From: Muribaculaceae bacterium
Lineage (GTDB): Bacteria; Bacteroidota; Bacteroidia; Bacteroidales; Muribaculaceae
DNA: 21,186 nucleotides
Assembly: GCA_009775535.1 (NCBI GenBank)
Contig: VSPW01000011.1
Coordinates: forward strand, 1-21,186
Direction of reading: 5' to 3'
Shown here: in pieces, positions 1 through 9,100 of the stretch
Numbering within the stretch: position 1 is the stretch's first letter
How the letters are laid out: each line of letters starts with the position of its first letter
Program-made: the position numbers and the translations under genes
The notes under the pieces: generated by a model
Seen by the model: only the letters and a program-made list of their open reading frames with translations
Database searches by the model: none
What the model was told of the DNA's origin: nothing

Positions 1-551
1 GCGTTTATGGTGTTTTTGGAGGGAGTCTCCTGTCCTTTGAGGCTGAAATCGGACAGCTTGATCTTGCCGTCCTTGTCTATCTGTATGTTGAATCCCACCG
101 GGGTCTCATCATCGATGTCTACTAAAGATGCCTCTACCGGTAGGTTGTCACCGTATGCAACTTCAGGATGAAACCGACCGGGAAGCGAGTAGTTCATGTC
201 AAGATGTAGGCGTTTGACAACCTCACTCATCAATGCCGGAGATGATAGCGCCATTATCTCGTTGTGCACGCTTACATCGTTATGGAACAATCCCATGTTT
301 GAAAATGCGGCCATACCATCGATACTGCCGCCGCCTTCATCCATATTCTTGAACTGGAGGTCTGTGTACTGGGTGTAAATCCTTGGGGTTCTAAGCGTGT
401 AAAGGTAGGCAAGTCCCACACAGAATATTACTGACAGTAGAATCCATTTCCATGATGACAAGCATGTCATCAATAAGTCTTTTATGTTGAAGGTCACTCC
501 ACTGGGGCTTTGCTCTTCTATTTCCGCTTTGGTAAAAGTCTGTTCTGTCAT
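1..551 (-). CDS. Wzz/Wzc-like polysaccharide chain-length determinant or tyrosine kinase (partial, 5' part)
   Basis: The frame starts with ATG at 551 and stays open to the window edge, giving the first 183 residues (MTEQTFTKAEIEEQ...). A cytoplasmic tail of about 35 residues leads into one membrane segment (about residues 36-53, WILLSVIFCVGLAYLY), then a periplasmic region with a Wzz-type opening (TPRIYTQYTDLQFKN) and a later motif (VHNEIMALSSPALMSEVV) typical of Bacteroidota chain-length/tyrosine-kinase proteins. These inner-membrane proteins control polymer length and work with the Wza-type outer-membrane exporter. The Wza-like gene lies 6 bases upstream, so the two are surely one operon. 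Whether a C-terminal BY-kinase domain is present cannot be seen, because the gene runs off the window. Confidence 0.88.
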   Translation of the reverse strand, partial: MTEQTFTKAEIEEQSPSGVTFNIKDLLMTCLSSWKWILLSVIFCVGLAYLYTLRTPRIYTQYTDLQFKNMDEGGGSIDGMAAFSNMGLFHNDVSVHNEIMALSSPALMSEVVKRLHLDMNYSLPGRFHPEVAYGDNLPVEASLVDIDDETPVGFNIQIDKDGKIKLSDFSLKGQETPSKNTIN

Positions 552-557
552 AATGTG

Positions 558-1334
558 TTAGCGTAGGAAAATGGCTGAAAGTGTTATGGCAAAAGAGGCC
601 ATTGAAATCCAGAATGTAGGGGTGAATGCGGTGTTGCCGTTGGTCGTTGACATGCGGATCTTTGGATTGTTTGGCTCTACATATATCTCATCATTCTGCT
701 GGAGGTAATATGCTGGCGAGTTGAAAACCTCTGCCCCGGATGTCAGGTCGATCACATATGTGCGTTTGTACCCGTTTTCGTTTCTGAGAACGCGTACATT
801 TTCCCTACGGCCGTTTATTGTCAGGTCGCCGGCCATGCTTATTGCGTCAATTATTGTGAATTGGTCGCGGTCGATGTTGATACGTCCAGGAGACTGTACC
901 TCTCCGAGGACCGATATTCCAAGGTTTGAGAATTCTACAATGACAACAGGGTCTTTGATAAATTCTTTTGTGATGAGTTCTTCCTTTATTTTTTCTGCGA
1001 CTTCGTTGCGGCTTAATCCGTTTACGGATATTTTACCGATGACTGGCATGTCAATGAATCCGTCTTTATCTATTGTATAGCTTAACTGATTCTGTCCGCC
1101 ACCGGTGCCTGAAGTGTTCTTGAGGTTGAACATTTCAGCCAGTGTCTTGTCCTTACTGTTTATGATGATGGTTATTTTGTCTTGTGGACGTAATAATATA
1201 GTCTGTGGGCTGGCAACCGTAGTTTGTGAATCGGGCTTGGACATGTCCTGGAAGTAGACTATGTCTTTAGGGGTCGAGCATGACGCCAACATGAGCACAG
1301 AAGTTAAAAACGTCATGAAGATCTTTGATTTCAT
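558..1334 (-). CDS. Wza-like polysaccharide export outer-membrane lipoprotein
   Basis: This 258-residue protein has a lipoprotein signal with lipobox LASC (Cys19). A polysaccharide-export (Poly_export) domain covers about residues 45-135 (LLRPQDKITIIIN, then DKDGFIDMPVIGKISVNGLS). One SLBB domain starts at about 139 (GISVLGEVQSPGRINI) and runs to about 190. The C-terminus has a hydrophobic segment at about 240-257, which is common in Bacteroidota Wza-like proteins and probably crosses the outer membrane. The family forms an octameric channel that passes capsule or exopolysaccharide to the surface. It is the first gene of an operon that continues into the chain-length gene 6 bases downstream. 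A promoter with a leader of about 125 bases lies upstream at 1467-1497. The family is certain; the polymer is unknown. Confidence 0.94.
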   Translation of the reverse strand: MKSKIFMTFLTSVLMLASCSTPKDIVYFQDMSKPDSQTTVASPQTILLRPQDKITIIINSKDKTLAEMFNLKNTSGTGGGQNQLSYTIDKDGFIDMPVIGKISVNGLSRNEVAEKIKEELITKEFIKDPVVIVEFSNLGISVLGEVQSPGRINIDRDQFTIIDAISMAGDLTINGRRENVRVLRNENGYKRTYVIDLTSGAEVFNSPAYYLQQNDEIYVEPNNPKIRMSTTNGNTAFTPTFWISMASFAITLSAIFLR

Positions 1335-1466
1335 ATCTTGTAGAGACCGTTGATTTTAGAGGTTAATACTGATGGAAAGACATCAAAGGTTGATTTCTAT
1401 AAACATGTCATAAATGAAACAATGTGCGGATTCCAAATATCGAATTCGCGTTTAATGTTCATGGCA

Positions 1467-1497
1467 CAAATTTAAGGATATTTTTTTATATATCAAT
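1467..1497 (-). promoter_or_regulatory. Bacteroidota-type promoter for the Wza-like operon
   Basis: On the minus strand the -7 box TAAATTTG (1474 to 1467) matches TAnnTTTG exactly. An ATTG element (1497 to 1494), one base off the -33 consensus TTTG, lies 19 bases upstream, the normal spacing. Transcription would start near 1460 and leave an untranslated leader of about 125 bases before the start codon at 1334. The promoter lies downstream of the possible UpxY relic, so the operon does not depend on it. Confidence 0.65.
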
Positions 1498-1685
1498 GAT
1501 ATTTCAACGGATATTTTAACACTGGCAGATGAATGTGCGCATCAATGGCTATTCGTTCTGCGTCGTGTTTGCGCCTCCGATTATAAAAAGAAATGTAAGT
1601 GCTGGATTGTCCCAATAGTACTTCCAGGAAACAGCTGATTTGGTATTCCTATATGGCATGCCCTGCAGTGGTGGCCCGAAAGTCG

Positions 1686-1886
1686 TCAATCACGATTTTC
1701 TTTGACTGGTTTCAGCAATCTGGAAAGGAGATCACGGTTTTTATTGTGTTCCGGTAGAAATGAACCTATGTTATGCATATTATTGCAGTATTTTCTGGAC
1801 CAACATGTATATATCAGATGCCATTGCTTTACGTGAAGGCCCATAATCGGATGATGATTTCTGTTAGGCCGGTACTTAAAAAGCAT
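1686..1886 (-). pseudogene. Possible remnant of a NusG/UpxY-like antiterminator gene
   Basis: A 66-codon frame contains QWHLIYT about 15 residues before a FLPE motif. This resembles the start of NusG-family proteins (W-Y-x-x-Y/R-T ... F-x-P), but it is about four residues short in between and lacks the rest of the family, which is normally about 170 residues long. Bacteroidota capsule loci usually begin with a upxY gene of this family, and this frame lies on the same strand directly upstream of the polysaccharide export genes, where such a gene would be expected. The similarity is short and could be chance, so this is a weak call. Confidence 0.25.
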
Positions 1887-1900
1887 TTAGGATAAAGTGG

Positions 1901-1937
1901 CTGTGGCCCGATTGCAGCATGTCTGCCTGGACCACAG
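1901..1937 (-). repeat. Inverted repeat / hairpin downstream of GH16 gene
   Basis: On the minus strand CTGTGGTCC and GGGCCACAG pair over 9 base pairs with one G-U, enclosing a 19-base loop that has its own small GCAG/CTGC stem. It lies 76 bases after the GH16 stop codon. No run of T follows it, so it is not a standard intrinsic terminator. It could be an mRNA 3'-end structure or a protein-binding palindrome. Confidence 0.4.
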
Positions 1938-2012
1938 TAACTTAAATAGCAAGCCAGTATCGACAGTATTTTTAGGGTGATAAAATTTCATTATTATAGT
2001 GGATTTCTGGCA

Positions 2013-3104
2013 TTATTTTGTTGGCTGGCTTATGCGTACCCAATCAATCTCAAATTTAGCCGGCAATTGGTTGTCATCAATGTTTCCAGGCCACGTACCA
2101 GGGCCGCCTAAAGCATGGTTGAGTATCAGATAGAACGGGGCATCGAAAGGCCATTGTTTCATTTCCGCTTCATTATTGTGGTGTATGTTGTGGTATTTCA
2201 ATGTCTGTTCTCCGTTTATGAAGAATGTTATTGCGTCTGTGGACCATTCGATTGCGTATGTGTTGAATTCACCAGCTTTGAATCCTGATGTTTTCTGGTT
2301 GACAGGGGAATATGTGTTTCCGATAACATCTGTATAATGGCTATGTATAACACTCCATATATATACATCGTTGTTCAGGTGTTCCATAATGTCTATTTCT
2401 CCGCATTGAGGCCATCCTGGCCAGGTAGGTTGGGACGGCATCATCCATATGGCAGGCCATGCGCCCCGGGCTGTTTTAGAGAACCGGGCGCTGACTTCAA
2501 CCTTACCATACTTGAATCCTAGATTGTCGGGCATCCTTACACCTCCGGCCTTATATTCGCCATTGACTTTTTCGGCCATGAGTACAAGCCGTCCGTTTTC
2601 TACATATGACTGGTCATAGCTTTCAGACATGTGCTTGTTCCAAGCTGATGACTCGCGTTTGCATAGTTCCCACTTGGTCTTGTCGGGGATACGTCCGTCT
2701 TGATTGAACTGGTCTTCAAATATCACGGTGTATCCTTCTCCCGGATCGGGAGCTTTGTCAGGTTCAAAGTATGCAGTATAACTTGCATCGGAATATACAC
2801 CTTCTATAGTGTAGTATTGTGTGGGTATTTTGATGTTTGAGCTTCCATCCTGTTCCCATGATACAAAACGGAAGCCTTCATTTGGCTTTGCCACTAATGT
2901 TACGCGTTTTCCTTCGGCGACAGTCTTAGAAATTGCACCAGGAGTGTCTACGTATACTTCTCCTCCTTCAGGGTTGGCATTTGTAACGGATACTGTAAAA
3001 GTCTTTTCTGCTATCGGTTCATCTTCGTCTCCATTGCTGCCGCCGCATGCGGACGATATTAATATCCCGGTCAATGCAAAAATGTGGATGATTGATTTTT
3101 TCAT
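2013..3104 (-). CDS. Surface lipoprotein glycoside hydrolase family 16 (beta-glucanase/laminarinase type)
   Basis: This 363-residue protein starts with a lipoprotein signal (lipobox SSAC, Cys20). The residues after the Cys are acidic (GGSNGDEDE), like the export signal that places Bacteroidota lipoproteins on the cell surface. Residues about 35-115 form an InlB/Listeria-Bacteroides-type repeat domain (EGKRVTLVAKPNEGFRFVSW), probably a spacer. The GH16 domain covers about 127-360. Its active-site motif is GEIDIME, with Glu236 as likely nucleophile, Asp238, and Glu241 as acid/base. Such enzymes cut beta-1,3 or mixed beta-1,3/1,4 glucans or related galactans with retention of configuration; the substrate cannot be fixed from sequence alone. 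No SusC/SusD genes are nearby, so it is not in a visible polysaccharide-utilisation locus. It lies 31 bases after sprA with no promoter in the gap. It has no T9SS C-terminal domain. Confidence 0.93.
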   Translation of the reverse strand: MKKSIIHIFALTGILISSACGGSNGDEDEPIAEKTFTVSVTNANPEGGEVYVDTPGAISKTVAEGKRVTLVAKPNEGFRFVSWEQDGSSNIKIPTQYYTIEGVYSDASYTAYFEPDKAPDPGEGYTVIFEDQFNQDGRIPDKTKWELCKRESSAWNKHMSESYDQSYVENGRLVLMAEKVNGEYKAGGVRMPDNLGFKYGKVEVSARFSKTARGAWPAIWMMPSQPTWPGWPQCGEIDIMEHLNNDVYIWSVIHSHYTDVIGNTYSPVNQKTSGFKAGEFNTYAIEWSTDAITFFINGEQTLKYHNIHHNNEAEMKQWPFDAPFYLILNHALGGPGTWPGNIDDNQLPAKFEIDWVRISQPTK

Positions 3105-3135
3105 TGTGATGTTAAGGTTAAAATGAATAGTTGTA

Positions 3136-6100
3136 TTATCTGGTCAACGACAGGTTCATGGATATGCCATACGATGTGTTTGTTGTAGGGTATGCAGAAG
3201 TCGTTACGATAGGAGTGTTGACCTGATGGTCGAAGTAGGCTGAAATAGTAAGCCTTTTGGATAGGATGTAGTTGGCGGTGAAGTTGAAATTAATTGCGCG
3301 TGTGCCGGATGTGGCTTGTGTATATCCGGTCTCTATCCTGCGTATGAGGGCCTGTGTATTCTGTAGGCTGAAGTTAGCATTTAATGTCAGGTCGTTGCTG
3401 ACTCCGTTCTGAGAGCCTTTCATCTTTAATACAGTGTTGAAGCCAACAATCTTATATCCAGCGCCTAATGTCAGACCACGGGTTGACGCCTCTACAACTT
3501 GTCCGGCAGCGGTATTCAGGGTTAGTGTGCGCTGGTCGCGGTATTCCGCATTTACATTTATATTGTTTTTCAGTGTTACGTTTATGCCTATCAGCGGAGC
3601 GAAACGTTCTGTTATAGCCACAGAAGAAATATTGAAAGGAGAGGACGGTATGGGCTCTCCTGAAAGTTCATCAAGGGTGAAGCCCATAGTGTTGCTCCCG
3701 TTGACTGAAGCCCAGTTGAGATATGAGTTGTAGCTACCTACTGAGTATGTACACTGGTAGGCGTGTGACAGGACAAAAGACTTGAATATATTTTTCAGTC
3801 CACCGATATTTATAAGTCCGTCATAGGTGATACGCCAGTTTGGCATGGCATGGGCCAGAGACGGGAATGGATTCAGATATATCTTTTTTGCATCAGATCC
3901 GGTATATGCAGCAATGAAGGCTGGAATCAGTACATCGCTACTGGTGGTGCTTACTGTCCCGACTTTGGGGTCAAACGGTTGTCCTGCATGTGAGTTGTCG
4001 GCCATAAATCCGGAAGTTGGGTAGAGTGTACCTTGATATTGCGATTCTACACGATCCCTTACGATAGGTATGTTGGCCAGGAATTGGTTGAAAGCGGCGC
4101 TGTTGTATCCGTTCTTTGCCTTTGATGAGCGTAATGCTGTCGCGATTGCTACGTGGGTCTTAGTGTATGAACCAGAGAAAGATGTAGGGACTCCATCGTA
4201 CATGAATTGCATTTGGCTAGTGCGATTGTCGGTACGGTTGGTGATAAGTGTCACTTTGAATCCCTTGAACAATTCCAATGTGAGCTCGAAATTAAGTTCA
4301 TTGGTCCTGCTCCATACTGCGGGCGATGTCTGTCCGTCATCGGTGATGAGCCAGCCCCGGTCAAGGGCTTTGTATACGTAAGATTCGTCAGTGAATCCGA
4401 ATGCGAAATCCAGGCCAGGAGACATAGGACCGTAGCTGAAAGATTGTCCGAGCAGATTGCCGACGTTTGGTGAGAAAAGGGGTATTGAAAGGGAATTGGA
4501 ATTGCGGTAGCGTACTGACATGGAACGTGGTGAAATCACAAAACGAGTCGTATGGTCTGCAATTTCCTTCCAAATGGATCGGTCTTCCTTTATCACTTCC
4601 AATACAGTAAGCTTGATCTTATAGTCACCCTTGCTAAGTATCTCGATTGAGTTTGCGTCCAAGACCCGGCTTTTTATTGCAATCGGTGTTGACCCATCGG
4701 CAGATACCGCTGTGATTTTGACCTTTTTGGTGCGCATGTTATGCTTTACTGTCAAGGTCGTGTCAGGTTTAAGCTGGTATGTCCTTATGAATTTTTTCGG
4801 TTTCCGTTGCTTGGTGGTCGGTTTCCGTGTGCTTGCAAACCGTTTGTTCACATCTTTTATATATGGTATCTTGCTCCACAGTGTCTCAAAATTCATACGT
4901 CCGTCCATTGTCCATGAGGATTGGTTGCTGATGGTGTTGCCGAGTTTCACATCATCTATAGTAGCTCCGCGATCCCAACGGTATATAGCGTTGTAGTTTA
5001 CAGAACCTGAAAGGAAATCTATAAGAGGAATCTTGTTGAATGGCGCTTTGTACTGCGCAGTAAATGTCTGGTTGTAGCTCCATGGAGTGCCCATCGACAG
5101 TATGCTTTGCCATACAGTGTCTTTCCATTCGCGGTATTTGTCAGGGAACAGCTTGCGGTTTACAGCCCCGGCGGTCTCCTCGATACGGGCGGAAGTATTT
5201 GAATTGAATTGCACGGTAAGGCTCTTGGTGAGATTCCAGGATAGGGCCAGCTGGCGGTCCCACAGGAAGTTCTTACTTACAGAAACGGGAAGTTGGAACA
5301 TGACATCTGTCTCAGATCTTGCCTGTTGCTCGTAATAGTAACGCGACATTGTAGTGAGGAACGAGATGTTGGATGGGATTAAGTTAAATTCCCATTCCTT
5401 GAAAAACCTCACATTCTTGTCTTTGGACTTTATCCAACTGAAAGGGCGTATGCCTTTGACATATGGGGTATATGTGTACTGGAAAGAGCCACGGTAGTCG
5501 TTGGTATATTCGTACTCTGTGGTAGGGTCTATGCGTGTCTGTTTGTTGAATGAGAAGTTAAGGGTAAAATTTGCAGGGTCCCAAGGTTTTGGTGTGGTGC
5601 TTTGGATACCGAAGTTTAGACCGGACAAAGAAAAGCTGTGTATGGTGGTACGTTCGATTGCGTATGATTCAATTGAATCTTTTTCATGTCTTGTTGTGGC
5701 TGCATCCAGTGCGTCTTTCAACAGAACATCCTGGTCTAGCGGATTATATTTCGGTGTGGTCTTTTCCTTTGATACGGAATAATATATCGGGGCACGGAGC
5801 TTTACCTTTTCCGGCAGGAAACGCCCAAGGTCGGCTTGTACAGCCACATTGTACTGTTGGTAGTCGTCCATCCGGCGTGAATTAAGCGATTGGTCAACAC
5901 CTCCGAATCCGGCAGTCTCTACGTGAGCGCCAAAATTCAGGGTTGCAATGTCGCTCATCGCAAGATTCACGTTGCCTTTCAACGCCCAACCGCCGCTTTG
6001 GTCGAAGTCGGTCACCTTAAGTTCGTTTACCCATACCGTCCCGTCCTTGATGGTAGATGAATTGTTTCGCACACCGATAAGCATTACCCTTACGTCGCTG

Positions 6101-9100
6101 AGCGAAGGGTTTCCCATCACAGCTATGGAATTCCGTTCGTTGTCAGGGTCACGGCCTGTGAATAGAGTTCCGAATCCGACCCCGGCGACTTCCTCGCTTT
6201 TTGCCTTGTTGCGCTCTTTTTTTAGGTTTACGAGGGCTTGGAGATTTATATCCATGAAATTGTCCTCTGGCCATACTATGCGGCGGTCGGCATTTGAGTC
6301 GGAATATTTTCCGTGTGGGGTAAGTACAAGAGGAATTTCATATTCATAATAGTTGCTTCTTACGTCAGTACCTAGGCGTATGAACATAGAAAGTTCTCCT
6401 GATTTGAGGTTGGTGGCATCGTCAATAAGAGACTCGGCATGGACCCACATCTGAAGCCGTTTGTAGTTTCTAAGGTCGTGCTGGGTGTTACGGTAAACAC
6501 CACGGGCGTCTCCGGCCGCAAGATCAGTCAGTTTCATCGACATGGACTGTTCGTTTAATTGCACAGCCTGGGATTGTCCGGAATCAAGCTGGCGGCCTAC
6601 ACCCGGCGGCAATACATAGTTTACGGGCTGTCTGGATGAATTTTCTTCGATATTGACTACGGATATGTCAAGTTGGCCGTTTGCCGGTGCATCTCCACGT
6701 GAGTTGAGGTTGAACTTATAGGGCCGCCATTCGCCACGTACCAATTCAAGTGTGGCAAAACGCAGGTGGGTGACGTTTTTGAAGCCTGTCATGAATATAC
6801 GTGCGAACCTTATGGTTGAAAAATCATTTATTGTTCCGACTTTCCGTTCATAATCGCTTAACGGAATTTTGAACTGATACCATACGGCTTCCTGTGGATT
6901 GCCGTCACGGCCAAGTACGACGGACACTTGCTTGTCCGTGATATAGTTTTTACCAACTACCAGGTCTTCTGGACGAATCGACACCTTGTACTGGAAATAC
7001 CGTTCATATTCATTAAGGGTATTGTCCTGATTGATGTCTTCGACATCGGGGACGGAACGGGATGCCTGATACAATGGCTCGTCTGCATCTTCAGGAGCGA
7101 GTGAGTTACCCTCGACGCCATTATAACGTTTATAACGTTGTAGTATGCTCAGGCGTTCTTCATCGTAGTCATATCCACGGTAGAAATGGTAATTGTCACC
7201 AGCCGGATCATTGAATGGCGAAAATTTGTCGAGTTGCATTTCCTCGATACGGGTGGGTGACAGCTTGAGGCGAAGTTTGTCAAGATAGTCGCGGTATGAG
7301 GGGAATGTAAATTCCATGTCGTTAGGCAGGCCGTCCAGGCCAACGTCCTGTACACTCCTTGACCCGGTGGCGTTATCGAATGAATATGTAAGTGAGTTCT
7401 GGGAAGATACGCGTCCCCATACGGTTTCCTGTAGATATGTCGTGCTCCCGTCGTATGGGATTCCATTCTCGTATGACTTCAGACCGTCTTTCAGGATGTC
7501 CTCACTCATTTCGCCGAAATTTAGGTATAGATCACCTCCATCCAAATTAGGGTTTTCGGGATCAAGGAAAGGGCTTAGAAGCCAGAATTGTACATATTCA
7601 ATGTTGCTTTGCTCAAAATTGGTGTTGTCCATTTTGCGCATGATGCCGCCCCATCGCTTTTCCGGGTTAAGCAGGTTGCCTTGGTCGTCTATATTTGTGG
7701 CATCAAGATTGTACGGGCCTCTCTCTGTTGGATAGAATGAAAGGTTGAGGGTCTGTATTGTTGATGATTCACCATAGTTGACCTCACGGTATGGAAAAAT
7801 TTCATGCATGGTGATTTCACGCACGTATGGGTTTGAAAGTTGCTTGAGGTCACTGCGTATGTATCCTGGTGCCAATGAAGAATTCCGTTGTGTGAACATA
7901 CGGTCGTTATAGTACCAGTTGATTAGCGCACGGTTCTTTCCATAGTCTACATTATTGCTGAGCGCCGCTTCTGGGAAAAGGGCATCAGCCCCATTTTCAT
8001 ATGGGGTAGAGGCAAGAAACCATGAATAAGGGGAACGTAGGTCTATTCCGGTCTGTGTCGATTCAAAATCATCGACATATGAAGAGCCTTTGTTGGAACC
8101 GGATGCTTGTTTATGCGGGATTAGCTGGGCATATTCGGCTGACACATTGATGGATGAAGGCGCTGTGGCATTTACGGTAGGTATCTTATTCAGAAGGTTT
8201 GTAAGCCACATAAATTGGGTGTTGTATGAAAGGTTGAACCCGATTATTGTGTTATTTATCACCTCATCGCCAATATTTACTTTCTCCGTAAGGGCTTTCT
8301 CGGAGAAATGCAGTAAGGTAGTGCCTATGTTTAATTGTTTGCTGAAGGCATATTGCAGGTCAAGTCCAAGGAGGGTTTTGCGCTGTGTAGAATACAGCGA
8401 CTGGTTCTCTAGGGTTACGCTTATGCTCTGTCCGGAGTCTATTATGCTTTGGTTTGTTATCGTCACTATGCCCATTGCATAGTCCACAGTATAGTCACTG
8501 TTTTCGACCAAAGTCACACCACCAGCCATCACTATTACCGAACCGCGTGGCACGTTCATGGCATTCAGGCGTATCTGAGAACCGGCAGATGCTTGATATT
8601 CGCCAGTCAATATGAATTTGTTCTTGTCGGCAAACTGTTGTGCGACGGTTAATGTGGAGTCGTATAGTTCCTGGTACAGGTATTGCGAAGCTATGGCCGG
8701 ATTCCCTATCTTTTGGGCAAGGTGTGAACCGAACGGCTCGACAACCGGGAAAATGATTTTACCGGTTTGCGGCAGTATTGTATATCCCTCTATGAAGTCG
8801 AAGAAGCCATCGGGGTTTGAACCTTCATTGGAGTCTATCCTGTCCAGGTTCATCAATTGTAATATTGACTGGTTGTTAAGTCCTGGGATAGGCAGATAGT
8901 TTATCTGCGTGCCGGTGGTGTCGCTAAGATACTTTATCTGCATTCTGAAGTTGGACTTCTGCACCTGGTATGCTCCAAGCGAATATACGTTTTTCATCAT
9001 AAGGTCCCACATTGGCAGATGTGGGTTTACGGTGGTGCTCTTAAGCATCTTTACGTATAGCGACTGATCGGTAGTGGTGATGTCTCCTGAAAATTCGCCT

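Larger units (their letters stand above)
1335..2012. other. 678-base gene-poor region between GH16 gene and polysaccharide export operon
   Basis: I see no convincing intact gene here. It holds, in minus-strand order, an inverted repeat (1901-1937), a 66-codon reading frame that may be a relic of a NusG/UpxY-like gene (1686-1886), and the promoter of the Wza-like gene (1467-1497). The short open stretch at about 1549-1660 on the minus strand (starting MPYRNTKSAVSW) matches nothing I recognise. Both strands are broken by frequent stops, which suits decayed or purely intergenic DNA. Confidence 0.6.

Noticed and set aside
721..1080. 119-codon plus-strand frame within the Wza-like gene
   Set aside because: It is antisense to a protein with a clear SLBB/Poly_export pattern and shows no features of its own.
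4070..6349. Many plus-strand frames of 80-130 codons within sprA
   Set aside because: They are antisense shadows of a single 2486-codon gene with continuous family similarity.
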